Program-made: the position numbers and the translations under genes
Shown: positions 40,616-50,135 of the stretch, in pieces
Numbering within the stretch: the first letter of the stretch is position 1
Layout: the number at the start of each line of letters is the position of its first letter
Notes under the pieces: model-generated
What the model was told of the DNA's origin: nothing
Databases searched by the model: none
The model's input: the letters and a program-made list of their open reading frames with translations, nothing else
Origin: Cellulomonas wangsupingiae
GTDB taxonomy: Bacteria > Actinomycetota > Actinomycetes > Actinomycetales > Cellulomonadaceae
Assembly: GCF_024508275.1 (NCBI RefSeq)
Contig: NZ_CP101989.1
Coordinates: 2,170,001-2,234,000 of the forward strand
Reading direction: 5' to 3'
Length of the DNA stretch: 64,000 nt

Positions 40616-41553
40616 CGCCTCCTCGATCGCGGGTCGAGCGCCTCGCGCAGCGCCTCCCCGAACAGGGTGAAGCCGAGAGCCGTCACCGAGATGCAGATGC
40701 CCGGCCACAGCGCGAGACGCGGCGCGATCTCCAGCTCGTTCTGCGCTGCGACGAGCATGCGGCCCCACTCGGCCGTGGTGGGCGACCCGCCGCCGAGCCC
40801 GAGGAACGACAGGGCCGCCGCCTCGATCACGGCGGTCGCGAGCAGCAGCGTGGCCTGCACGATGACGGGCGACACGCTGTTGGGCAGGACGTGGCTCATG
40901 GTCACCGTCCGCCGCGACAGACCCAGCGAGCGCGCGGCGAGGACGTAGTCCTGCCCCTTCTGCGCGAGCATCGAGCCGCGCAGCAGACGGGCGAACACCG
41001 GGACCTGCACGACGCCGATGGCGATGACCACCGAGGAGGGCGTCTGGCCCGCCACCGCGGCGATCGACACCGCGAGCAGCAGGCTGGGCACGGCCAGCAT
41101 GAGGTCGACCAGTCGCATCGCGGCCGAGTCGACCCAGCCGCCGAACGCACCGGCGACCAGCCCGACGGCCATGCCGCCGGCCAGGCCGAGCAGCGTCGAC
41201 AGCACGCCGATCAGCAGGGACGCACGCGCGCCCCAGATGAGCTGGGAGAGCACGTCGGCGCCGTAGCGGTCCACGCCCAGCGGGTGGTCGGGCGAGGGGC
41301 CGGGGATGGACGTGGGCCGGACGTCGGCGCGGCCGGGGAGCTCACCCGGGTCGTACGCCGCCAGCACCGGGGCGAACAGCGCCACGAGGACGAACGCCAC
41401 GACGATCACGATCCCGAGGATCGCGGCGGGGTTGCGCGCGAGGCGGCGCGCCGCCACGCGCCACAACGCCTCGCCCGCGCGCCGGTCCTCGGCGAGCGCC
41501 TCGCCGGGGTCGAGCGGGGCCTGCGGGACCTCGTACACCTCGGGTGCGCTCAT
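40612..41553 (-). CDS. Oligopeptide ABC transporter permease (DppC type)
   Basis: Inner-membrane subunit of the peptide/nickel importer family. The 313-residue protein has an N-terminal cytoplasmic region, six hydrophobic segments and the BPD-transport loop DYVLAARSLGLSRRTVTMSHVLPNSVSPVIVQ (EAA loop) that contacts the ATPase. The DppC hallmarks PSPDHPLGVDRYGADVLSQLIWGARASLLIG are clear. The ATG at 41553 overlaps the dppB-type stop (ATGA). Middle gene of a four-gene operon. Confidence 0.95.
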   Translation of the reverse strand: MSAPEVYEVPQAPLDPGEALAEDRRAGEALWRVAARRLARNPAAILGIVIVVAFVLVALFAPVLAAYDPGELPGRADVRPTSIPGPSPDHPLGVDRYGADVLSQLIWGARASLLIGVLSTLLGLAGGMAVGLVAGAFGGWVDSAAMRLVDLMLAVPSLLLAVSIAAVAGQTPSSVVIAIGVVQVPVFARLLRGSMLAQKGQDYVLAARSLGLSRRTVTMSHVLPNSVSPVIVQATLLLATAVIEAAALSFLGLGGGSPTTAEWGRMLVAAQNELEIAPRLALWPGICISVTALGFTLFGEALREALDPRSRRR

Positions 41554-42554
41554 CGCGTCCTCATCCTCGGGTCGATCAGGCCGTACGACACGTCCACCGC
41601 CAGGTTCACCAGGGCGTACACCACCGCGATGAGCAGGATGAACCCCTGCAGGACGGCGTAGTCGAGGTTGAACACGGCGTCGGCGAGGAACTTGCCGACG
41701 CCCGGGAACGCGAACACCGTCTCGGTGAGCACCGCCCCCGAGAGCAGCAGGCCCACCTGCAGGCCGATGGTCGTGGAGACGGGCAGCATCGCGTTGTGCA
41801 GGAGCACGCGGCTGCGCACGTGCGGGGCGGACAGCCCCTTGGCGCGGGCGGTGCGCACGTAGTCGGCGTGCTGCACGTCGATGACGGACGCACGCGTGAT
41901 GCGGGCGATGATCGCCAGCGGGATCGTGCCGAGCGCCAGTGCGGGCAGGACCAGGTGCACCAGGGCGTCCCAGCTGGCGTCCCACTCGCGGGTCAGCAGG
42001 CCGTCGAGCACGTAGAACCCCGTGGGGTGGGTGGCGATCATCGCCGGGTCCTGGCGTCCCGACGACGGGAACCAGCCCAGCTGGACCGCGAACAGCCACT
42101 TCAGCAGGAACGCCAGGAAGAAGACCGGGATCGTCACGCCGAGCAGCGACGTGACGACCGCGGCGTGGTCGACGAGCCGACCCTGCCGGCGCGCGGCCAG
42201 GTACCCCAGCGGGACGCCGACGCACACCGCGATCAGCAGCGCGACGAGCGAGAGCTCGACCGTCGCGGGGAACCGCGCCCAGAACTCGTCGCCGACCGGG
42301 CGCCCGGTGCGCGTGGAGACGCCGAAGTTGCCCTGGAGGAGCTGGCCGAGCCACGTGACGTACTGCTGGGGCAGCGGCCGGTCGAAGCCGTAGAGCGCGT
42401 TGATCCGCTCCACGGCCTCCGGGGTGGCGCGCTCCCCCAGGAGAGCCGTCGCCGGCCCTCCCGGGAGAGCGCGCACCCACAAGAACAGCAGGACCGACAA
42501 CCCGAGCAGGGTGGGGACGAGCAGCGCGAGGCGCCGCAGGATCAGTCGGGTCAT
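41550..42554 (-). CDS. Oligopeptide ABC transporter permease (DppB type)
   Basis: Second permease subunit, 334 residues, with the DppB-type start MTRLILRRLALLVPTLLGLSVLLFLWVRALPGGPA, a periplasm-facing loop (YGFDRPLPQQYVTWLGQLLQGNFGVS) and six membrane segments. The ATPase-contact loop is DYVRTARAKGLSAPHVRSRVLLHNAMLPV. It follows the binding-protein gene after 18 bases and couples to the DppC-type gene. Substrate could be di- or oligopeptides; nickel or other substrates of this family are not excluded. Confidence 0.95.
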   Translation of the reverse strand: MTRLILRRLALLVPTLLGLSVLLFLWVRALPGGPATALLGERATPEAVERINALYGFDRPLPQQYVTWLGQLLQGNFGVSTRTGRPVGDEFWARFPATVELSLVALLIAVCVGVPLGYLAARRQGRLVDHAAVVTSLLGVTIPVFFLAFLLKWLFAVQLGWFPSSGRQDPAMIATHPTGFYVLDGLLTREWDASWDALVHLVLPALALGTIPLAIIARITRASVIDVQHADYVRTARAKGLSAPHVRSRVLLHNAMLPVSTTIGLQVGLLLSGAVLTETVFAFPGVGKFLADAVFNLDYAVLQGFILLIAVVYALVNLAVDVSYGLIDPRMRTR

Positions 42555-42572
42555 CGGTGGGTGCAGAGCTCC

Positions 42573-44246
42573 TCAGTCGCCCAGGGTGATCACGTTGTAG
42601 ACCTCGTCCTGCACCGGCGAGGCCGGGTAGCCGTGGACGTCGGCCTTGAACGCGAGCGACGGCACCGGGTGCGCGAGCGGGATCCCGGGCAGGAACTCGA
42701 GGATCGCCGCGTTCGCCACCTCGTACGCCTCACGCTGGGCGTCGACGTCGGCGACGTACCGCGCCTCGTTGATCGCCGTGAACAGCTCGGCGTTGTCGAA
42801 GCCCCACTCGTTCGACGGGCCCCCGAAGAACACGCCGATGAAGTTGTAGGTGTCGTTGTAGTCGCCCGTCCACCCCAGCAGGTGCAGGCCGTGCTCCTGG
42901 CCGCCCTGGATCTTGTCGAGGTACTCGGGGTTCCACGGGTCCGGCACCGGGTTGACCGTGATGCCCACGGCCTCGAGGTCCGCCTCGATGGCCGTGAACA
43001 CCTGCTCGGGCGTCGGCATGTACGGCCGCGACACGTTCGTCGGGTAGTTGAAGTCGATCGTCAGACCGGACTTCCCCGCCTCGGCCAGCAGCGCCTTCGC
43101 CTTGGCAGGGTCGTACTCGTAGGTCGCGACGTCCTCGTTCCAGCCGACGACCGCCGGCGGGACGAAGTTGGTCGCGACCTCGGTGCCCTCGGGCAGCGTC
43201 TGCGCGACCAGCGCGTCCTTGTCGATCGCGTGCGCGATGGCCTGGCGGACCTTGAGGTCGGCCAGGTCGGGGTTCGCCTGGTTCATGCCGAGGTACAGCA
43301 CGTTGAACGGGTCGCGGTTGACGATCTGGAACCCGGCCTCCTCGAGGGCGACGACGTCCGCGGGGCCCACCAGGTCGTAGCCGTCGATGTCGCCGGCCTG
43401 CAGCGCCTGCCGCCGGGCGGTCGCGTCCGAGATGATCGGGAAGACGATCCGCTTGACCTGGCCCTGGTCACCCCAGTACCCGTCGTAGGCCGTGAGCACG
43501 ACCTCCTCCCCCGGGCTCCAGGACTCGAACTGGTACGGGCCCGTCCCGGTGGGGTGCCCCGTCGCGTACTCGGGCAGCACGGGCGCCTCGCCGTCGCCGG
43601 TGACGGCGTCGGCGTCGTACTCCTGCAGCGCCGTCGGCGACTGCATCGAGAACGACGGGAGCGACAGCGCCGACACGAGCTCGGGGAGCGGGCTGCGCAG
43701 GTGGATGACGGCGGTCGACGCGTCCGGGGCCTCGCACGACTCGTACTTGCCGGTCCCGTTCAGGCTCGCGACGTCGCTCGTGGCGAACCCACCGTTGACC
43801 TTCTGCCAGTAGTAGGACAGCGACTCGGACTGCAGGACGCCGGTGAAGTTGTTCCAGCGCTCGAAGTTGAAGCACACGGCCTCGCCGTCGAACTCGGTGC
43901 CGTCCTGGAACGTCACGTCCTCCTTGAGGTGGAACGTGTACTCCAGCCCGTCGTCGCTGACGTCCCACGACTCGGCGAGGAGCGGTGCCGGGTCCGCGGT
44001 GCCGGGCTCGACCCCGACGAGCCCTTCGAAGATCTGCCGGGCCACGCGGAACGACTCGCCGTCGCTCGCGAACGCCGGGTCCATCGACGCGGGGTCGCCC
44101 GACGCCGCGAAGATGAACGTGTCGCGTCCACCTCCGGTCGCGCCGTCCGATCCGGACCCCTCGGGGTCGCGCTCGCTCGCTGCGCAGCCGGTCAGGGCGA
44201 GCCCTGCCACCACCACGCCTGCGACGATCTGCCATCTGGTCCTCAC
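42573..44246 (-). CDS. Oligopeptide-binding lipoprotein (SBP family 5)
   Basis: Extracytoplasmic solute-binding protein that delivers ligand to the dppBC-type channel. The N-terminus has a lipoprotein signal: RTRWQIVAGVVVAGLALTGC, with the lipid-bearing Cys at residue 21 of the start chosen here, then a Gly/Ser/Asp linker. The mature domain shows family-5 features: ASGDPASMDPAFASDGESFRVARQIFEGLV, GLEYTFHLKEDVTFQDGTEFDGEAVCFNFERW, TGTGPYQFESW and VRQAIAHAIDKDALV. I prefer the GTG at 44246 because AGAGG sits eight bases upstream; the GTG at 44255 has no room for one. First gene of the operon; -10 box TAAGGT at 44304-44309. Confidence 0.95.
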   Translation of the reverse strand: MRTRWQIVAGVVVAGLALTGCAASERDPEGSGSDGATGGGRDTFIFAASGDPASMDPAFASDGESFRVARQIFEGLVGVEPGTADPAPLLAESWDVSDDGLEYTFHLKEDVTFQDGTEFDGEAVCFNFERWNNFTGVLQSESLSYYWQKVNGGFATSDVASLNGTGKYESCEAPDASTAVIHLRSPLPELVSALSLPSFSMQSPTALQEYDADAVTGDGEAPVLPEYATGHPTGTGPYQFESWSPGEEVVLTAYDGYWGDQGQVKRIVFPIISDATARRQALQAGDIDGYDLVGPADVVALEEAGFQIVNRDPFNVLYLGMNQANPDLADLKVRQAIAHAIDKDALVAQTLPEGTEVATNFVPPAVVGWNEDVATYEYDPAKAKALLAEAGKSGLTIDFNYPTNVSRPYMPTPEQVFTAIEADLEAVGITVNPVPDPWNPEYLDKIQGGQEHGLHLLGWTGDYNDTYNFIGVFFGGPSNEWGFDNAELFTAINEARYVADVDAQREAYEVANAAILEFLPGIPLAHPVPSLAFKADVHGYPASPVQDEVYNVITLGD

Positions 44247-44303
44247 AGCTGCCACCTCTCGTCAGGGCCCGGGCGCACACCGGGCGGCCGCGGGACCCGG
44301 CAG

Positions 44304-44326
44304 ACCTTAGGTGTGCCGTGTCACAC
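44304..44326 (-). promoter_or_regulatory. dppA-type promoter with adjacent inverted repeat
   Basis: TAAGGT (minus, 44304-44309) fits the -10 consensus and gives a leader of about 50 bases. Immediately upstream GTGTG and CACAC (44311-44326) form a 5-bp inverted repeat with a 6-base gap, in the -10/-35 spacer where a repressor could bind. The repeat is short, so this is tentative. Confidence 0.4.
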
Positions 44327-44372
44327 GGATGTTACGCAGTGGTACGGATTCGGCATCGGACAGACTGGCAGC

Positions 44373-45200
44373 ATGCAGGACGAACCGCTGGACGACGCGC
44401 TGGCCGATGCCGGGTACCACCACGTCCCCGACGATCAGGGCGGGAGAGCGGCCCGACGGTGGTGGGACGCCAACGCGCACGAGTACCTGGACGAGCACGG
44501 CGACTTCCTCGGCCCCGCCGACCTGCTGTGGTGCCCCGAGGGCCTGCGGGAGTCGCAGGCGCACCTGCTCGGGGACGTGCGCGGTGCGCGCGTGCTCGAG
44601 GTCGGCGCCGGCGCCGCCCAGGGCACCCGGTGGCTGCGGACCGCGGCCGGTGCGCACGGCATCGCGACGGACGTCTCCGCCGGCATGCTCGCCGCAGCCG
44701 CCCGGCTGGACGCCGCGACCGGCACCCGCACGCCGCTCGTGCAGGCGGACGCGCGCGCGCTGCCCTTCGCCGACGGTGCGTTCGACGTCGTCTTCACGGC
44801 GTTCGGGGCCCTCCCGTTCGTGCCGGACGCGCACCGCGTGCACGCCGAGGTCGCCCGCGTGCTGCGTCCCGGCGGGCGGTGGGTGTTCTCCGTGACCCAC
44901 CCGTTGCGGTGGGCCTTCCCGGACGACCCGGGAACGGGCGGACTCACCGCGACGCGCTCCTACTTCGACCGCCGCCCCTACGTCGAGACGGCCGCCGACG
45001 GCCGTGTGCTCTACGCCGAGTACCACCGCACGCTCGCCGACCACGTGGCCGACGTGGTCGGGGCAGGGCTCGTGCTCGACGGTCTGGTGGAGCCCGAGTG
45101 GCCGGCCGGGCACGAGCGCGTGTGGGGGGGCTGGGGGCCGGTGCGCGGCGCCCGGTTGCCCGGGACGCTGGTGGTGCGCGCACACCGACCCCCTGCCTAG
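44373..45200 (+). CDS. Class I SAM-dependent methyltransferase
   Basis: The 275-residue protein has the methyltransferase type 11 pattern: ARVLEVGAGAAQGTRWLRTA (motif I), HGIATDVSAGMLAAAARLD, PLVQADARALPFADGAFDVVFTAFGALPFV (motif IV), VARVLRPGGRWVFSVTHPLRW. The N-terminal DQGGRAARRWWDANAHEYLDEHGDFLGPADLLWCPEGL and the post-core SVTHPLRWAFPDDPG are seen in an actinobacterial subgroup with no assigned substrate. The ATG at 44373 has CAGACT six bases upstream, which may be a -10 box for a leaderless mRNA. Its stop is four bases from the convergent symporter stop. Methyl acceptor unknown. Confidence 0.88.
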   Translation: MQDEPLDDALADAGYHHVPDDQGGRAARRWWDANAHEYLDEHGDFLGPADLLWCPEGLRESQAHLLGDVRGARVLEVGAGAAQGTRWLRTAAGAHGIATDVSAGMLAAAARLDAATGTRTPLVQADARALPFADGAFDVVFTAFGALPFVPDAHRVHAEVARVLRPGGRWVFSVTHPLRWAFPDDPGTGGLTATRSYFDRRPYVETAADGRVLYAEYHRTLADHVADVVGAGLVLDGLVEPEWPAGHERVWGGWGPVRGARLPGTLVVRAHRPPA

Positions 45201-45204
45201 CCGC

Positions 45205-46866
45205 TCAGTGGGACGTGGCCTTCTCGGCCCCGGCGCCGGTGAGCGAGCGGACCTCCATCTCGGCGAACTTCTCCGGGTGCGGCTGCTCCTTCGACAGCAG
45301 CGTCCCGACGATCCCGAGGAGGAACGCGAGCGGGATCGAGATGATGCCCGGGTTCTCGAGGGGGAAGATCGCGAAGTCCACCGACGTGTCACGGATCATC
45401 GACAGGCTGTCCCCCGTCACCGGGTCCACCTTGCCGGACACCACGGGCGAGAAGGCGATGAGCAGCACGCACGACACGAGGCCGCCGTACATGCTCCACA
45501 GCGCACCCGCCGTGTTGAACCGCTTCCAGAACAGCGAGTAGATGATCGTGGGCAGGTTGGCCGACGCGGCGACGGCGAACGCCAGCGCGACGAGGAAGGC
45601 CACGTTCTGCCCGTTGGCGAAGATGCCGCCGAGGATGGCCAGCCCGCCGATGGCGACGACCGTGATCCGCGCGACGCGCACCTCCCCGTCGGGCGCGACC
45701 TCGCCGCGCTTGATGACCGACGCGTAGATGTCGTGGGCGAAGGACGCGGCCGCCGTGATGGTCAGACCGGCCACGACCGCGAGGATCGTCGCGAACGCGA
45801 CGGCCGAGATGATGCCCAGGAGCAGCACCCCGCCCAGCTCGTACGCGAGCAGCGGGGCGGCGGAGTTCGCCTTGCCCGGCGCGGTCATGATCCGCTCCGG
45901 CCCGACGAGCGCCCCGGCACCGTAGCCGAGCACGAGCGTGAACAGGTAGAAGATCCCGATCAGCCAGATCGCCCACACGACGGACCGGCGCGCCTCCTTG
46001 GCCGAGGGCACCGTGTAGAAGCGCATGAGCACGTGCGGCAGCCCTGCGGTCCCGAGCACCAGCGCCAGCGCCAGCGACAGGAAGTTCAGCTGCGTCAGCG
46101 CGGACGCCCCGTACTGGCGTCCGGGCTCGATGAGCGTCTCGCCGCCCTCACCGGCGGTGTCGACGGCTCCCTGCAGCAGCTCCGAGAGGTTGAACCCGTA
46201 CTTCGACAGCACCCAGAACGTCATCACGCCGGCACCCGCGATGAGCAGGACCGCCTTGATGATCTGGACCCACGTGGTGCCCTTCATGCCGCCGACCAGG
46301 ACGTACAGGATCATCAGCGCGCCGACCACCGCGATGACGAGGCCCTGCGCCGCGGCGCTGTCGATGCCCAGGAGCAGCGCCACCAGGCCGCCGGCGCCGG
46401 CCATCTGCGCCAGCAGGTAGAAGAACACGACGGCGAGGGTGGAGATGGCGGCCGCCATGCGCACCGGACGCTGCCGGAGACGGAACGACAGCACGTCGGC
46501 CATCGTGAAGCGGCCGGTGTTGCGCAGCAGCTCCGCGACCAGCAGGAGCGCGACGAGCCATGCGACGAGGAACCCGATGGAGTACAGGAACCCGTCGTAC
46601 CCGTAGATCGCGATCGCACCGCAGATGCCCAGGAACGACGCCGCGGACAGGTAGTCGCCCGCGATGGCGGTGCCGTTCTGCGGGCCGGTGAACGACCGCC
46701 CGGCCGCGTAGTAGTCGGCGGCGCTCTTGTTGTTGCGCGACGCACGGAACACGATGATCAACGTCACCAGGACGAACGCGCCGAAGATCGCGATGTTGAC
46801 GACGGGCTCGCCGATCTGCTCCGCGGGGGCGGCGACGGCGTGCACGAGGGCGTCGTGGCGGGTCAT
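45205..46866 (-). CDS. Cation/acetate-type symporter (ActP/MctC, SSS family)
   Basis: Sodium/solute symporter family permease with about 13 membrane helices in 553 residues. Markers: SAADYYAAGRSFTGPQNGTAIAGDYLSAASFLGICGAIAIYGYDGFLYSIGFLVAW, a strongly conserved ActP start, LYVLVGGMKGTTWVQIIKAVLL, and GTAGLPHVLMRFYTVPSAKEARRSVVWA. Relatives import acetate, pyruvate or propionate; the exact substrate is not visible. The ATG at 46866 overlaps the DUF485 stop (ATGA), so the pair forms the usual yjcH-actP unit. Confidence 0.93.
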   Translation of the reverse strand: MTRHDALVHAVAAPAEQIGEPVVNIAIFGAFVLVTLIIVFRASRNNKSAADYYAAGRSFTGPQNGTAIAGDYLSAASFLGICGAIAIYGYDGFLYSIGFLVAWLVALLLVAELLRNTGRFTMADVLSFRLRQRPVRMAAAISTLAVVFFYLLAQMAGAGGLVALLLGIDSAAAQGLVIAVVGALMILYVLVGGMKGTTWVQIIKAVLLIAGAGVMTFWVLSKYGFNLSELLQGAVDTAGEGGETLIEPGRQYGASALTQLNFLSLALALVLGTAGLPHVLMRFYTVPSAKEARRSVVWAIWLIGIFYLFTLVLGYGAGALVGPERIMTAPGKANSAAPLLAYELGGVLLLGIISAVAFATILAVVAGLTITAAASFAHDIYASVIKRGEVAPDGEVRVARITVVAIGGLAILGGIFANGQNVAFLVALAFAVAASANLPTIIYSLFWKRFNTAGALWSMYGGLVSCVLLIAFSPVVSGKVDPVTGDSLSMIRDTSVDFAIFPLENPGIISIPLAFLLGIVGTLLSKEQPHPEKFAEMEVRSLTGAGAEKATSH

Positions 46867-47234
46867 GCGTGGCTCCCCTCACCGGGGCGGACACCGGCGT
46901 CGCCGGCCGTCAGCGAGCCCGACTCGATCTGGTCCCGGAGCTCCTCGGCCACGGCGTCCTGCTTCTGGTTCGCCCACCGTGCGTAGGTCATCGTGATGAC
47001 GAACGTCGAGACGAACTGCCCCAGCCCGAACAGCAGGCCGACCGTGATGTTGCCGGCGACCTTCTGGCTCATGAAGTCGTGCGCGTAGTTCGCGAGCAGG
47101 ACGTACAGGAAGTACCACGCGAGGAAGAGCGCAGTCATGGGGAACACGAAGTTGCGGAACCTGCGCCGCAGGTCCTGGAACTCCGGGGAGCGTTGGACGC
47201 GCTGGTAGTCGGTCTCTGGATGGCTCTCGGACAC
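46863..47234 (-). CDS. DUF485 membrane protein, partner of the acetate symporter
   Basis: A 123-residue protein of the DUF485 (YjcH) family, almost always encoded just before an ActP-type symporter. It has the conserved YQRVQRSPEFQDLRRRFRNFVFPMTALFLAWYFLYVLLANYAHDFMSQKVAGNITVGLLFGLGQFVSTFVITMTYARWANQK pattern in pieces, with two transmembrane helices. I start at the GTG at 47234 because GGAGG lies five bases upstream; a GTG two codons earlier would overlap that site. Its molecular role is unknown, probably a symporter accessory subunit. Confidence 0.92.
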   Translation of the reverse strand: MSESHPETDYQRVQRSPEFQDLRRRFRNFVFPMTALFLAWYFLYVLLANYAHDFMSQKVAGNITVGLLFGLGQFVSTFVITMTYARWANQKQDAVAEELRDQIESGSLTAGDAGVRPGEGSHA

Positions 47235-47401
47235 ATGCACCTCCGCTGGTCCGGGCGGCCCCGTCGCCGCCGGGGGACCACTGTGGCGCACATCACCCCG
47301 ACATTTCCACACCTCGGCCCGGCGAGTATCGGACCGAGGTGTCCGGCGCCCCGACGCACGTCACACGATCTGGTGACAGCGCGCCGCGGCGCGGCGTCCT
47401 C

Positions 47402-50116
47402 TCAGTGCCCGGCCGCGTGCCAGCTGGCACCGACGCCGACGGAGACGTCCAACGGCACGTCGAGCGCACCGCCGGGCGCGCCGTCGCCGGCGCGCGCCAT
47501 CTGGTCGCGCACCAGGTGCTCGACCTCCTCGCGCTCCCCGTCGGCGACCTCGAGCACGAGCTCGTCGTGGACCTGCAGCAGCATGCGGGACCGCAGGCCG
47601 CGGCGCGTGAGCTCACGGTCCACCCCGAGCATCGCCACCTTGATGAGGTCCGCCGCACTGCCCTGGATCGGGGCGTTCAGCGCCATGCGCTCCGCCGTCT
47701 CGCGCCGCTGCCGGTTGTCGCTGGTGAGGTCCGGCAGGTAGCGCCGTCGCCCCAGGATCGTGGCGGTGTACCCGGTCGCCCGCGCCTCGTCCACGACACC
47801 GGTCAGGTAGTCGCGCACCCCCCCGAAACGTTCGAAGTAGTCGGCCATGAGCGTCGATGCCTCGGACACCTCGATCGCGAGCTGCTGGGACAGCCCGTAC
47901 GACGAGAGACCGTAGGCCAGGCCGTAGCTCATCGCCTTGATCTTCGACCGCATCGCCGACGTCACCTCGTCGGTGGGCACGCCGAACACGCGGGACCCCA
48001 CATAGCTGTGCAGGTCCTCACCGGACCGGAACGCCTCGATGAGCCCCTCGTCGCCGGACAGGTGCGCCATGATGCGCATCTCGATCTGCGAGTAGTCGGC
48101 GGTCAGGAGCGTGTCGTAGCCCGGGCCGACGACGAACGTGCGGCGGATCTGGCGCCCCGCCTCGGTCCGGATCGGGATGTTCTGCAGGTTCGGGTCCGCG
48201 GACGACAGCCGTCCGGTCGCGGCGATCGTCTGCTGGAACGTCGTGTGGATCCGTCCGTCGTCCGCGATCGAGCGCAGCAGACCCTCGACCGTCTGGCGCA
48301 GGCGGATCGCATCGCGGTGCGCCAGCAGGTGCTCGAGGAACGGGTGGCCGGTGCGGGCGAACAGGTCGGTCAGGGCCGCCGCGTCCGTCGTGTACCCGGT
48401 CTTGATGCGCTTGGTCTTCGGCATGCCGAGCTGGTCGAACAGGACCTCCTGCAGCTGCTTCGGAGAGCCGAGGTTCACCTCCCGGCCGATGACCGCGTAG
48501 GCGTCGGCCGCCGCGCCCTGCACCTGGTCGTCGAAGTCGCGCTCGAGCGAGGCGAGGTCGTCGCGGTCGATCGCGATGCCGGTGCGCTCCATCCGGGCCA
48601 GCACGTCCTGCAGCGGCAGCTCGAGGTCCGTCAGGAGCGTCGCGGCGCCCCGGTCGGCGACCTCGCTGCCGAGCACGTCGACGAGGTCCCGCACCGCGGC
48701 GGCCCGCACCGCCGCGCGGCGGCCCTCGTCCGCGCCGTCGACCTCGAGGTCGAGGGCTCCCTGCCCGTCCGTCGACGCGTCGGTGCTGCCGAGCTCGCGG
48801 TGCAGGTAGCCGATCGCGAGGTCCGGCAGGTCGTACGCGCGGCGGTCGGGCTGGCAGAGGTACGCCGCCAGCTCGGTGTCGAAGCGGACCCCGCGCAGCG
48901 CCACGCCGCGGCCCTCGAGGGCGTGCCACGCCTCCTTGGCGGCGTGCACCGACTTGGCACGCGCGTCGTCGGCGAGCCACGCGGCGAGCGCGGCGTCGTC
49001 GGCCGGCTCGATCGCGGTGAGGTCGTACGCCACGGCCTGACCCGCGGCGTCCGCGATCGCGACGCCCCAGGCGTCGCCGCGCGCCGGAGCGCCCGTGCCG
49101 CGCACGTCCAGGCCCAGCAGCTCCCCCGCCCGGGCGTCGAGCCAGGCCGCGAGGCCCCCGACCCCGGTCTCGACCAGGTCGAGGGCCGCGGCCGTCGCCA
49201 CCCGCTCGTCGCGGCTCTCGTCGGGCAGCATGGCGAACAGCCGGTCGCGCAGCGTGCGGAACTCCAGGCCGTCGAGCATCTCGTGCAGCGCCGCCCGGTC
49301 CCACGGGCGGACCGCGAGGTCCTCCGGGCCCACCGGCAGCTCGAGGTCGTCCAGGAGCCGGTTCAGCTCCCGGTTGAGCGCGACCTGCGCGAGGTTGGCG
49401 CGCAGCGACTCCCCCGCCTTGCCCGTGATCCGCTCGGCGTTCTCCAGGACCCCGGCCAGGCCGTCGTACTGCCCGATCCACTTGGCCGCGGTCTTCGGTC
49501 CCACGCCGGGCACACCCGGCAGGTTGTCGCTCGTCTCGCCGACGAGCGCCGCCAGGTCGGGGTACCGCTGCGGCGGCAGGCCGTACTTCGCCTCGACGGC
49601 GTCGGGCGTCATGCGGGACATCTCCGAGACCCCACGCACGGGGTACAGCACGGTGACCGTCGGCCCCACCAGCTGGAAGGTGTCCCGGTCCCCGGAGCAG
49701 ATGAGGACCTCCATGCCCTGGTCACGGGCCTGGGCCGTGAGGGTGGCGAGGATGTCGTCGGCCTCGAAGCCCGGCTTGTCGAGCACCTGGACGTGCATCG
49801 TGGCGAGCAGGTCCTTGATGATGTCGACCTGGCCACGGAACGGCTCGGGCGTGGCCGCGCGGTTGCCCTTGTACGACTCGAGGCGCTCGGTGCGGAACGT
49901 GGTGCGGCCGGCGTCGAAGGCGACCGCCACGTGGGTCGGCTCCTCGTCGCGCAGCAGGTTGGCGAGCATCGACGTGAACCCGAAGACCGCGTTCGTCGGC
50001 TGCCCCGTCGACGTCGCGAAGTTCTCCACCGGCAGGGCGTAGAACGCGCGGTAGGCCATCGAGTGGCCGTCGATGAGGAGCAGTCGGGGGGGCGTCGCTG
50101 GCTGGTCGGCACTCAC
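47402..50116 (-). CDS. polA: DNA polymerase I
   Basis: Repair and Okazaki-fragment polymerase, 904 residues. The 5'-3' nuclease domain is intact (LLLIDGHSMAYRAFYALP, VCSGDRDTFQLVG-type text, GVPGVGPKTAAKWI). The central proofreading domain lacks the DxE metal motif, as in other actinobacterial PolA. The polymerase domain has DYSQIEMRIMAHLSGD, the O-helix MRSKIKAMSYGLAYG and LLQVHDELVLEV. In the O-helix a Tyr stands where E. coli has Phe762, as in mycobacterial PolA; this change is known to relax dideoxynucleotide discrimination. The GTG at 50116 is preferred: TAGGTT lies seven bases upstream, giving a leaderless mRNA. Confidence 0.96.
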   Translation of the reverse strand: MSADQPATPPRLLLIDGHSMAYRAFYALPVENFATSTGQPTNAVFGFTSMLANLLRDEEPTHVAVAFDAGRTTFRTERLESYKGNRAATPEPFRGQVDIIKDLLATMHVQVLDKPGFEADDILATLTAQARDQGMEVLICSGDRDTFQLVGPTVTVLYPVRGVSEMSRMTPDAVEAKYGLPPQRYPDLAALVGETSDNLPGVPGVGPKTAAKWIGQYDGLAGVLENAERITGKAGESLRANLAQVALNRELNRLLDDLELPVGPEDLAVRPWDRAALHEMLDGLEFRTLRDRLFAMLPDESRDERVATAAALDLVETGVGGLAAWLDARAGELLGLDVRGTGAPARGDAWGVAIADAAGQAVAYDLTAIEPADDAALAAWLADDARAKSVHAAKEAWHALEGRGVALRGVRFDTELAAYLCQPDRRAYDLPDLAIGYLHRELGSTDASTDGQGALDLEVDGADEGRRAAVRAAAVRDLVDVLGSEVADRGAATLLTDLELPLQDVLARMERTGIAIDRDDLASLERDFDDQVQGAAADAYAVIGREVNLGSPKQLQEVLFDQLGMPKTKRIKTGYTTDAAALTDLFARTGHPFLEHLLAHRDAIRLRQTVEGLLRSIADDGRIHTTFQQTIAATGRLSSADPNLQNIPIRTEAGRQIRRTFVVGPGYDTLLTADYSQIEMRIMAHLSGDEGLIEAFRSGEDLHSYVGSRVFGVPTDEVTSAMRSKIKAMSYGLAYGLSSYGLSQQLAIEVSEASTLMADYFERFGGVRDYLTGVVDEARATGYTATILGRRRYLPDLTSDNRQRRETAERMALNAPIQGSAADLIKVAMLGVDRELTRRGLRSRMLLQVHDELVLEVADGEREEVEHLVRDQMARAGDGAPGGALDVPLDVSVGVGASWHAAGH

Positions 50117-50123
50117 GGGTGCC

Positions 50124-50129
50124 AACCTA
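50124..50129 (-). promoter_or_regulatory. -10 box for a near-leaderless polA transcript
   Basis: TAGGTT on the minus strand, seven bases before the GTG chosen for polA. It lies only seven bases from the divergent thioesterase ATG at 50136, so the two control regions overlap. Confidence 0.5.
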
Positions 50130-50135
50130 TCTGCC